Position numbers and translations under genes: made by a program. Source: Tranzscheliella williamsii (Eukaryota > Basidiomycota > Ustilaginomycetes > Ustilaginales > Ustilaginaceae). Taken from it: a stretch of DNA of 64,000 bases. Positions 10,208 through 20,600 of the stretch are shown one piece after another (within the stretch, counting starts at the first letter, position 1; the number at the start of each line of letters is the position of its first letter). Under the pieces are notes generated by a model. It was not told the origin of the DNA. It searched no databases and saw only the letters and a list, made by a program, of their open reading frames with translations. The DNA is taken from contig JALBYF010000023.1 of the NCBI GenBank assembly GCA_023212725.1, positions 186,001-250,000 on the forward strand. Reading direction: 5' to 3'.

Positions 10208-12610
10208 GGCTGGACTGCGCGGGAGCCATAAAAGAACCGCAGAAAAATGGCAGACAAGCATCTGTTACAAGGCAAGGAAAGTCAGGGGGAAAGTTCAGCC
10301 TTCAACCATGCAGTGTATAGGCATGGAATGAAACCGAACATACGCTTTGTTGGCTACTGCAGTAACGCACACTAGATTAGTACTGGGACGATGAGATTTG
10401 ATGTTGCCTCGCAACGCTGGCGGGCAGGAGTCAATATCAAACAAACCATTAGCCCGCACAACATAATGCATAGTAGTACAAGCTAGCAAAGTCGACGCCG
10501 CAGTTACTAGTCCAGTCCATATCGAAAGCAGCTTACCCGCATCGCAGGCAGCAAAGGACCGAGGCGGAGCAAAAGGGGCAAGTGGGGGCAGGCCGCTCTT
10601 GGCTGAGTCGCGAGTCACCTGGTTTGCATGGATTGCTATCTGCCTTGACCGCGTTATCTTTCTTTTTTCGGCTGCAGGTGTCACTTGCGTGCGTGCACAC
10701 ATGCACACCGAGGAGCGCACACACATCCGAGCCGCACACCGCAACACCGCCGCCTTCCCCCCTCTTCCCTTGTATTCTTTTCTATGCGCTTCTCGCAAAT
10801 GCTATCCTGCTTCTAATCCGCTTATGCAGACAATCGTGAAACCACTCTGCGTCATGCTACCACTCTTTCAAGATGTCCTGAGATCTTTCCTTCGGACCTG
10901 TTGGTGTCTCCCGAGCTCACCTTTTAAATCTTCAGTAGTAGCATGCAAAGCACTCACTCTGCTTTTTCTTATTTATGGACTATCGACGAGTGAGGGTCTG
11001 TCAATTTGGAGCTGTCAAAGAGGGGTTCGGGAGGGGAGGCAGAGTATACAATATTAGAGTTGTATGAAGTTGCAGTGCGCGTCGGTCCTGTTGTGCGGTG
11101 CTGCGTGCGGGTCTGCTGCAGGGGGTCTCTGTATTGCCTTTCAAGCCAGCCGAAGTCTTACACGCCGATCGCACCCTTGACACGCGCGCGTCGCTCACGA
11201 TATTTTGACAGGCAATCTGATGTATGAGTGTATCGTGAACTCTTGACCGCCTTACCACAATCTCTAGGGAAGGCTTCAGGGTGAGGTCAGGTCGGAGCCA
11301 TCCGTGGTTGAAGAGCGAAGTGGATTGGATATGCTCTTATACGCATACAAATACAAGACCCGTTTTGGGGTGAGTCGGAGGCAACTCTAGCTGTCGTCCA
11401 ATTGCGGCGCAAGAAAGGACGTGGACGATATTTACAAAAAAACACTACTAGATGGCAGCTGCAGGAGACATGCGTCAGTCGCAGTATGGATCGCCCCACT
11501 GCAGCCTTTTTTCGTCTTTTCCCCCCTTTAATCAGGTCCACTGCCAGGTTGTAATTTTTCTTCTCTACGTCCAATCAAAGTTCGCCGAAAGTCGACGAAG
11601 GCCCCGGAAACCTGAGCCACTTGGAATTGAATGTTCGTCCAGGCTCCCTCTACCGCTTTCAATATTTTGCAGGCGCCTATGCGGTCGTTGGTGCAACTGT
11701 CTCGCCCCACCTAACATGCGGAGAAATTTAGTGTTTTCTTGTTAAATCAGTCACATTATGTAACTCAACGTAGCTCATATGATGAGGCGGTTGACTCGGC
11801 CGATATGGGGGCGTATGTTATGTGATTTCATCTGTCGGAATCCAACACAAATACAGTTCCGTGAGGCTGCTTAACATTTGGCTCTGCTTCTCGAAGCCAA
11901 GCATATTAGCGTGGTTTGCGCCTGGCGTTGTGGACCCAATGTGGTAAAGCCAGTGAGGATCAGCCGTCTGAAGATGTTACCAGTATCGTTCGTGCGTGTC
12001 CTGCACGAGAGGTTTTGCTCCATGTGGTAGAATGGCAGGTAGGCAACGAGGCAAGCAAAGTGGAAAGCAGCAGAATGGTAGCTTCGGTGTAAAAATAGCT
12101 TATATTTGAGTGCACGTCCCGCCTCGCCGAGCTGCCTCGGGCTTTGGGTGGGCAGCTGGCTCGTTATAACTGCTTCCCTGCAGCTCTTCGCTACACGCTA
12201 TCGTGCCCTGCCTTCCTGCCTCGGCATCAACACTTATCTGCAAGCTTCTATACATCGTTGCAGCTACCTGCCCAGGCCAGGCTACCACGGTTGTCAACCA
12301 CCTTCCCTCGCCACCTTTCCTCAGCCCTATTCGTTCGCCGGAAGATTCTCGGCCAGCGGAGTCCAACTTTCCTCTCCCTTTTCTTGCCCCTTCTTATTTA
12401 TTATTGAACACCGTCTCGAACCTCTGTCTGCGCTTCATCCTGTCTTCCTTCCTGATATCTCACATCGGCTCTCACAAGTTCGACTGCCGGATTGTTAATT
12501 AGACCGGAAGGAGATGCCTGTTCGTCCTTAAGTTGGATCCAGCTCTGAAGAACATCCACTGACTCGCACTAATATTGCTGGTAGCCTCCTCCACTGGTTC
12601 CGCTTCCAGT
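10208..12610. other. Gene-poor spacer and VRG4 promoter/leader
   Basis: About 2.4 kb without a supportable gene. Frames of up to 167 codons exist on both strands but show no domain, signal peptide or plausible composition. The last ~300 bases before VRG4 (about 12290-12480) are pyrimidine-rich (repeated cct/ctt), typical of fungal leaders. Confidence 0.45.
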
Positions 12611-14014
12611 ATGGCCGCGAGCAACCGGTCCTACTTCGCGGCACAGGAGACGCGGGTAGATTTGCCCCAAGGCGCTGGCCAGCAGACGCCAGATGTCACC
12701 CGGCCCGCCAGTCCCACAGAGAACGACCGTTCTCCTTTCCTCAATGCGCCCCGCGAGGATCCCCGCTTCGGCGCCAAGGCGCTGCGTAACGACACTGATA
12801 GGCCTGTGGTTGGCATCTCTGCTCTCACTCCCATCCTCAGTTACTGTGCTGCCAGCATCACCATGACCGTCGTCAACAAGTTCACCGTCTCCGGCGCCGG
12901 CTTCAACATGAATCTTCTCGTCCTCCTGATCCAGTCCACGGTTGGTGTCATATGCGTCACCATCGCCGAGCGCGCCGGTCTCATCCAGCTACGTGGACTC
13001 AATGCTCGCGACGCCTGGAACTGGTTGCCCCTCAGTACCATGCTTGTATTCGTCATCTGGACCGGAAGCAAAGCCCTCCAGCATCTCAACATCTCGGTCT
13101 ATACCATTTTCAAAAATCTCACCATCATTTTGATCGCCTACGGCGAGGTTATGTGGTTCGGCGGCAGAGTCACCAAGATCGTTTTCTCCAGTTTCTTGCT
13201 CATGGTTCTCTCTTCCCTTATCGCTGCCTGGTCCGATGTTTCCAAAATGATGGCTATCTCCGACCTCTCCATGCCGCACACGCCCGATTCAGTGGCTGGT
13301 GGAATGGTAATGGATCCCAACACCAAATCTCTCGTCCCGCTTCCTGACATGCTCCAGTCAGAGAAAGACAGAATCAACGCACAGATCCAGGGCACATCTG
13401 CTAACGATGTCTTAGAGAGCTTTCAAGGCTACGGCGTTTTTTCCAGCGGATATCTCTGGATGGCGCTCAATTGCGTCTGCAGTGCTGCCTATGTCCTCTA
13501 CATGCGCAAGAGGATCAAGGTGACCGGCTTCAAAGATTGGGATACCATGTTTTACAACAACTTCCTCAGTATCCCCGTGCTGCTCATCATGTCTCTGCTC
13601 GTTGAAGATTGGTCCTCGGCCAACCTGCATATGAACTTTCCTGATGACAAGCAGACAAAGCTCATTTCGGCCATCGTCTTTTCAGGCACGTGCGCTATCC
13701 TGATTAGCTACACCACCGCTTGGTGCATCCGTGCCACTTCCAGTACCACCTACAGCATGGTGGGGGCGCTCAACAAGCTTCCCGTAGCCCTGAGCGGAAT
13801 GGTCTTCTTTCACGATCCGCCGGTTACCTTCTCCAGCGTCAGCGCCATCAGCGTCGGCTTCTTCGCCGGCCTCGTTTATGCCTTTGGCAAGAACAAGCAA
13901 GCCGAGGCCGCTAAATTCGCCTCTGCTTCATCTGCCAACGGCAGCTCGTCCACCACAGCAGCGCACAACGAAACTCTTCCCATGCACAACCTCAATGGCG
14001 ACAGGAAGGATTGA
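12611..14014 (+). CDS. VRG4: Golgi GDP-mannose transporter
   Basis: Imports GDP-mannose into the Golgi lumen in exchange for GMP, feeding protein and lipid mannosylation. The product has 467 residues when counted from the first ATG (12611); the frame stays open upstream but only with non-ATG codons. Family marks are clear: multiple transmembrane segments from ~75, [15 protein letters not shown] (~167-181), [11 protein letters not shown] (~314-324) and the nucleotide-sugar motif GALNK at 385-389. An N-terminal ~70-residue Ser/Pro-rich tail precedes the membrane core. Between two membrane segments (~212-277) lies a longer loop than the ~20 residues I recall for yeast Vrg4. The C-terminal tail contains KNKQ and Ser/Thr-rich sequence. 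Confidence 0.95.
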   Translation: MAASNRSYFAAQETRVDLPQGAGQQTPDVTRPASPTENDRSPFLNAPREDPRFGAKALRNDTDRPVVGISALTPILSYCAASITMTVVNKFTVSGAGFNMNLLVLLIQSTVGVICVTIAERAGLIQLRGLNARDAWNWLPLSTMLVFVIWTGSKALQHLNISVYTIFKNLTIILIAYGEVMWFGGRVTKIVFSSFLLMVLSSLIAAWSDVSKMMAISDLSMPHTPDSVAGGMVMDPNTKSLVPLPDMLQSEKDRINAQIQGTSANDVLESFQGYGVFSSGYLWMALNCVCSAAYVLYMRKRIKVTGFKDWDTMFYNNFLSIPVLLIMSLLVEDWSSANLHMNFPDDKQTKLISAIVFSGTCAILISYTTAWCIRATSSTTYSMVGALNKLPVALSGMVFFHDPPVTFSSVSAISVGFFAGLVYAFGKNKQAEAAKFASASSANGSSSTTAAHNETLPMHNLNGDRKD

Positions 14015-14631
14015 TGCGCTTTCCTCCGACCTAGAAGCAGCTATGCGCCACATGCTTCCGGCCGCTGACTCCATAGACAGTCTCCACAGACCTGTATTGA
14101 GCTACACTTATTTCTGAGAGGGCAAGGATAGAGCCGCACCTCCTTTCGTTAAGGCCACGGCTCTCTTTCCGACTTGTGCGGTCATACTGGAAGGTCAGGC
14201 TTTCGTCGTGATTTACCCGTATGTTCTGCCAACAGAACCCGATCGTGAATCAACAATGGTCTACTCGTGCATGTGATGCGTCAGCCTGTTGGGCTAATCA
14301 GCTTGCAGATCGGGAGGGGTCGTGTTAGTAAAAGGGGGACAAAGCCACGTCCACTCACCACTCACACTCACACTCCCTCCACAGATCCGCGAAGTTGAGT
14401 GAAAATAATGCCCGTCCACTCACAATTCACAGATTCGTGGTTTTTATGGCCCGCTCCAACCGCATTCACGGATTTGCTGGTTGGACGGTGCACTGATCGC
14501 TCGATCGAGCGCGTTTGTTCGCTTTCTTCTTGTTGTCCTCTCCCTTGCTCATCCTGCCTCACTTCAACCACCACATTTTGCACTCTCCCCCTATCACTTT
14601 GCGGCAAGCCAATAGCCCGCTGCACACTACA
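14015..14631. promoter_or_regulatory. Spacer between VRG4 and CDS1
   Basis: Contains two copies of GTCCACTCAC (14349 and 14414 regions) within an ACTCAC-rich stretch, and a CT-rich leader at ~14520-14600 before the CDS1 ATG. No gene is seen. Confidence 0.5.
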
Positions 14632-16767
14632 ATGGCTTCCAACGGCAGTAGATTCGCTTCCCGGACCGCTTTCGAAGCGCTCCAAGTGGAGGAGCTCGAA
14701 TCAGATGAAGAAATTGCTCAAGAAGAGAAGCGCCAAGAGCAAGTCGAATCTGTTAGCAAGCCAGCATCGCGAGCAAGCAAGAAGAAATCCTTCAAAACAG
14801 AGAAACCCCAATTGAACAAAGCGGCCAGTTCCGGACCCGCTGCTTCATCGGTAGCAGAGAAACCCGCTCCAGTTGGTAATGTCAGCAAGAGTGAAGACGT
14901 TCCCGCTCCCGTTGCTCGGAATGGGGCAGACAGGAACCAATTAGAGGAGAGCAGATCGCCTCTGGAAAGCCAGACTGTGCCAACTCCTCCAGCACCCTTC
15001 GCCGCCGCTGTGTCCAAGCAGGAAACTCTCGGCTCTACTGCCGCAAGTTCTGCTGAACGCTCATCTGCAGCTGATTCCACCGCTACCGGACCCAAGGGCG
15101 ATACTACCCCTTTCGTTGAGTCAAAGCCTCCCCAAACTCAAAGTCGAGACGTCAAGATCAGAGCCCTCGAACCCAGCACCAAGCAGGTATCCACAACAAA
15201 GCCCCAAGACGTCGATGCCAGTGCCGCAAGCAAGGCGAAATGGAAGAAGATCTACGAGAGGACCTTTTTCACGTTCGTGATGATCGGCGGCTTCATCGGT
15301 GAGTGGCTATGCGGACTTATCGCAGTCACTGCGATGCTAATGTCCTCTGCAACCTAACGTTTCTTTTCATATACTGTGCTTGTGGGAAAACAGGTCTGCT
15401 CTTGCTTGGCCATCCTTACGTGATTCTGATGGTCATGGTATCTCAGACGCTTGTGTACCGCGAAATTGTTGCACTTTTCAACATTCCTGGACGACCGTCG
15501 GTCACTGGCGGAGGCAGGTCCAGCCGGATGTCTTCGGCCCCCACAAGTGCCGCTACTAGTGAAGTAGAAGATGACGAGGAAGAGCGTATCATCCAAAGAG
15601 CGGAAGGCCGACGAGAAGAACTGTGGAGCAAAACATTGAGCTGGTACTTCTTCGCAGTCGCCAACTACTTCCTGTACGGAGAATCCATCATCTACTATTT
15701 CAAGCATATCGTCTTTGTGGATGCCTACTTCATCCCCTTTGCTCGTCACCATCGATTCCTCTCGTTCATGCTCTATGTTTTCGGATTTATGGCCTTTGTT
15801 TCCAACCTCAAGCGCCGGAACCTGAAGCACCAGTTCGGTCTCTTTTGCTGGGTACACATGTCTTTGCTGCTCATCGTCTTCTCCAGCCACTTTATTGTTA
15901 ACAACATCCTGGAGGGTTTGATTTGGATCTGGGTGCCTGCTTCCCTGGTCGTTTGCAATGACGTTTTCGCTTACATCTGCGGTATGGCTTTCGGCAAGAC
16001 CCCGCTCATCGCACTTAGCCCCAAGAAAACTGTCGAGGGCTTCGTCGGGGCATTGATCATCACTGAAATATTTGCCTATGGCTGGGCCACTTTCTTCCAG
16101 CGCTTCAACTACATGGTACGTGCGGCGTGGTTGGCATTCGGTATGGTACTGCCGCATACTAACCTGTCTCTCTATACTCGCAGATCTGCCCCGCTGTAAG
16201 CCTTGGCATGAATGCATTCAAGGAGATCCACTGTGACGTCAACCCGGTCTTCCTGTGGCACTACTTGCCTTTGCCTCCTGCCATTGCGGCACTGGCCTCT
16301 TCCATCGCTGGACATCGTATTTCGGCGCTTCCTTGGACTCCATTCCAGCTTCATGCGCTTGTTATGGCCTCGTTCGCCAGTCTTGTCGCTCCCTTCGGAG
16401 GCTTCTTCGCAAGCGGTTTTAAAAGAGCCTTCAACATCAAGGATTTCGGCGACAGCATTCCCGGCCACGGTGGACTGACCGATCGTTTCGACTGCCAGTG
16501 AGTGCTATTACATTGGTAGCTAGCCTCGTTTCTTGAACAAGCAAACTGACATTCGTTACCTCGTTCTTTCTTTGCTCACTAAATTTCAGATTTTTGATGG
16601 GGCTCTTCTCCTACGTCTACTACTCATCCCTGATCCGAGAGCATCATGTCACCGTTGGATCGGTACTGCAGACGATTGTCACTCAGCTAACTCTCGAAGA
16701 TCAGATGGAGCTGTACAACGAGATCAGTCGATACCTTGTCGGCCAAGGTAAGCTGACGAAGCAGTAA
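14632..16767 (+). CDS. CDS1: Phosphatidate cytidylyltransferase (CDP-diacylglycerol synthase)
   Basis: Converts phosphatidate and CTP to CDP-diacylglycerol, the precursor of phosphatidylinositol, phosphatidylserine and cardiolipin; an ER membrane enzyme. Four exons: 14632-15298, 15394-16115, 16184-16497, 16590-16767; introns of 95, 68 and 92 nt with GTGAGT/GTACGT donors and CTAAC branch sites. The phases join cleanly into 626 residues. Residues 1-~205 are a polar Ser/Ala/Glu-rich extension; the first membrane segment straddles intron 1 and continues into [14 protein letters not shown]. The CDS signature is intact at ~540-566: [14 protein letters not shown] followed by [12 protein letters not shown]. 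Exon 4 adds [13 protein letters not shown] and the tail. A GGTAAG near the end (16747) could allow an alternative C-terminus, but the direct stop is simpler. Confidence 0.95.
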
Positions 16768-17263
16768 ACGCTTGGCCTCCGATCTACCTTCTCAACTAAG
16801 ATGGGTCCATAGGTAGCCTAAGAAGATAGAATCAAGGCGGAACCACAATTTGGCACAACGTTTGACAGAAGCATCATCTTGAAGCTTGAGCTGCCACATA
16901 GCCCGCGAACCAAAACCAAAACTAATGCGATTCGATGCGAGCGTTCGGCTGCCATGTCCCGCTTTTGTGCAGAAAAAGCGAGGAAGGGAGAGGACTTGAT
17001 ATCAGTCGAGGATGCCCTTCCTCGCTTCTTGGAAATTGTAGTGATCCATGACGTGCAAGGATGACTCTGCGAGTTGCTCGAAAGCCATGCGTCCCACCTA
17101 GAGAGTCTGATGGAAGGGATCAATGACGCCTCTCAGTCTGCCACTTCAATGACAAATCGAGCAGGACGCCGAAGGACTCCGGGAGAAGTACATGTGCAGA
17201 TTGTATGTGTCATGAAATCCGGGGTAGCGGCAGAATAAAAACCTAACATACCTACGACCTGTC

Positions 17264-17297
17264 GCACTGTGACTGTGACTGTGACTTGTGACTGCAA
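17264..17297. repeat. GTGACT-type simple repeat
   Basis: Three imperfect to perfect GTGACT units in a row with a fourth nearby (gactgtgactgtgacttgtgact). The same hexamer pair recurs near 60300-60322. Confidence 0.75.
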
Positions 17298-17595
17298 AGC
17301 AGGTCGGATACGCCTCATATGTGTAAACACGCCTTAGAACTTCGATGCTGTGATTGAGCTTTTGCTTCATTGCCACTTTGCATGTTCAACGTCGTCTCCT
17401 CCGACTGTCACATCTCATTCATCTCAGCAGCAAGCAAGCGTTTCCACTTGCTCGGAAGAGCCACTCAGTCGGCCGACACTTTTGAAAATCAGCTAAGCTT
17501 AAGGGCCAATCAATACAAGCTTGTTTAGCGCCGAGCTGCATATTAATTGCTCTCGATTTGCGCGTGGAGAGCCATTCTTGTCTAGTCTCGGGGCG

Positions 17596-17610
17596 ATGTG
17601 CAGCACTTGA
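17596..17610 (+). promoter_or_regulatory. Four-codon upstream ORF before the kinase
   Basis: ATG TGC AGC ACT TGA, out of frame with the kinase start at 17694. If it is on the transcript it could dampen translation; this is inference. Confidence 0.4.
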
Positions 17611-17693
17611 ACTGCTTGATCAGCTATGCTCTAGGCTATCTGGTCTCCATCATACCTTTGGCTGTAGCTGCGCCGACCTTGACTTGCGTCGAC

Positions 17694-20600
17694 ATGTCTT
17701 CCTGGGCATCTGGCTTCGAAGCTAGCACCTCCCGTTCCCATGCAGCCACTCATCCCACCGCCGAGTATCAACCGGCTAAGGCATACAGCACCGCTCCCAT
17801 CTTCTCAGCCCCGTTCGCCAGGCATGCAACCCATGTACCGACAGTTCTGGTGCGCTCGGCGACGGAGCAGGACCTGATACAGGCCGACCCAAGACCTCTT
17901 GGCACCTTCGTCTACGGAGGACATCCGGTCAACGAAATCAGTCGTCAGCCAACCAGCAACCCACACCGACCGTCGATGGCAGCATCTTCCTCGATAGCCA
18001 AGCCTCTGTCCCTGTTGGGCGACACTCCGCCGTCGTCCTCCCCTCCTGCCTTCTATCGGACAACCTTCTCGAATCCATCATCTTCATCCATATCCTCGGC
18101 CGGTCATCCTCGCTCACCGTCCTATCGCAACTCTTTCAGCTCAGTTTCCATCTCAGACTTTGGCGGCTCTGTTGCCAGCGATCGTCTGAGTTGGGGCCGT
18201 AACTTCAGAAAGCAGCTCAAGAGAAACTCCCAGGATCTCAAATCATCGGTCAATAGCCGTGCCAGCGATGGCGGGACACGCGAAAGCCGCAGATTCAGAT
18301 CAAATACCGAAGGCTCGCAGTTCAGCCTGCCCAACAGCGGTGACATCTTTCGCTATTCCAGTTACAATGTCGATGCCGCCTCGAACTCGCTCAAGAGTCG
18401 TGTCCTGCACCAGAGACGCAAGTCAGACGGACCATTGCGGCATAGGTCCGATGCTTCAAGCGAATACTTTCACTTTGGTCGCTCCCATCGTATACTACGG
18501 TCGCACTCATCCAATGCGCTTTCTCAGAGCTTCTTCGAGCCGCGCAAAGCCAAACACCAGGCACGTGGGAGCACCCACAGCCTGTCGCTCGTGGAGGATG
18601 AGGACGAGCCCGACGCGCCCTCCGTCATCAACTTAACGACTCCAGGGTCGCCTCTGCGGGCTTGCGAGACATTCGAGGTCGGTTACATCCCATCACTGGC
18701 CTTGTCAATACGTGGGGACGAATACGCAGAGAGCCGGAACCGCAGGGCGATCATGCAGTCGAGTCTTACTACCAAGACGCTACGCAGGAGATCCAGTGAG
18801 ATCCTTGGCAGCGCTGCCAAATCAGCAGCGCAGGCAACCAAGAAGAGCATGAACGTCATCAGAAGAGCCGGCAGCTTCGACGTCGGTACAAAGAGATCCA
18901 ACAATGAATCAACGGGTCCGAGTCGCTCCCGCTCAAACTCATCATCCGCGCTTACGACGACTCTAGGAACACTCCCGGACTTCCAGCTTCGTCGCCAAAC
19001 TTCTAGGACGCTCCGACAGCGTAAGTCATGTGAGGCAAATATCAGGCACATCTCTGTAGGCAGCGATGCCTTTCAAGCAACAACCCCGGACAAAGATAGT
19101 CTAGGCCTATACAACGAGACGGCAAGAACGCCACCGTTCCGTTTTTCGCAGATTACAGAAGCGGAGGATGAGAATCTTTCTTTCTCGAAGGAGCCGATCT
19201 CGCCTTTACAGATGTCGGATGCTTCGCCCGACTCAGAAGGCGACCAAGCCACTTTACACAAAGGGTCCGACACCTCTCTCCATTCCAAAGAGGACCTGGT
19301 GCCCAGGGACGGCCTGGTACCCAAGCCCCTCAACTATCACACTCCACCGGATACAGCCTCTCTCCCAGAGGATGCGTGCAGGGCACCCACGGCGACAGCC
19401 ACGCTCACGGGCGCCCCAGCACGGCCCAAAACGCATGTGAGATCGGACAGCGAGCGGAGGCACGGGCTAGCTAAACGATCTTACGCCGCCCTCATTGATC
19501 TTTTAAACCCGACACTGCACGGGCGCCCTTCTCAAGCGCGCTTGAACTCTACGCCAGCTCCCACAACGGCGACGAGCAATGGTGCTACGGGCAGGGAGGC
19601 ATCGCAGAATGGATACACCGGAGCTTCAGGAGGCGGGGCAGGACGCGCTAGAGGCAATAGTGGTGGCCGCAGCGGTCGTGACACTTCCCGTGGCGCTGGT
19701 ACGGGCGGTAACGGTGGGCTTGGGGCAAGCGGAGGCGCTGGTGGAGGCACGGGAGGAAACGGAGGAGGTGGTCCACCAGACCGTAGTGCTCAGCCCCGTG
19801 GAGGAAACGGCCCCTCTGACTCATCGTCGGTTAATCATCTCTACCGGAGACTGGAGCTTGTTGGCCGGGGCGCCTATGGCGCTGTCTACAGGGGTGTACA
19901 CGTCGAGACAGGCGCGGCTGTAGCGCTCAAAGTGGTCAACCTCGACACTCCGGACGACGACGTCAGCGACATACAGAAGGAGGTGGCTCTTTTGAGCGAA
20001 TTGCGTGAAGCAGCTCAAAAGAACGTGGTCCGTTATTGGGGCTGCTGGCTAAAGGGACCCGAGTTGTGGATCGTTATGGATTTTGCCGACGGGGGCAGTG
20101 TCCGAACGCTGATGAAGGCTGGCCCTGTCGCTGAAAAGTACAGCGCAGTGATCGTCCGAGAGACATTGGTGGCGCTCACCTATCTTCACAAATCCGGTAT
20201 CATCCACCGAGATATCAAAGCTGCCAACATTCTGCTGACAAGTGCAGGCAAGATTCTGTTGTGCGATTTCGGAGTAGCAGCTTCTCTTGCCTCTAATAGC
20301 ATGCACAGCAAACGAAGCACCTTCGTTGGGACTCCTTACTGGATGGCACCAGAGGTGATCACCGAAGGCAAAACTTACGATCAAAAAGCCGATGTTTGGA
20401 GTTTAGGCATCACCATTTACGAGATGGTGACAGGCAACCCTCCACTGGCCGACATCGAGCAAATGCGGGTGATCATGCTGATCCCCAAGAATAAACCGCC
20501 GCGCTTGCCAGCTGAGGGCGATTTCTCAGCTCCTATGCGAGAATTTGTGGCAGCCTGCTTGAACGAGGAGCCTAAAGAGCGACTGACCTCGGAAGAGCTT

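Larger units (their letters stand above)
16768..17693. promoter_or_regulatory. Promoter and leader of the large kinase gene
   Basis: Includes GTGACT-type repeats near 17264-17297 and a short upstream ORF at 17596-17610 (four codons, ATG TGC AGC ACT TGA) ~84 nt before the kinase start. The kinase frame stays open upstream of 17694 but has no ATG there. No other gene is seen. Confidence 0.5.

Noticed and set aside
17598..17693. 32-codon extension of the kinase (hydrophobic, signal-peptide-like)
   Set aside because: Begins with GTG, not ATG; a nearby short upstream ORF also suggests leader sequence.
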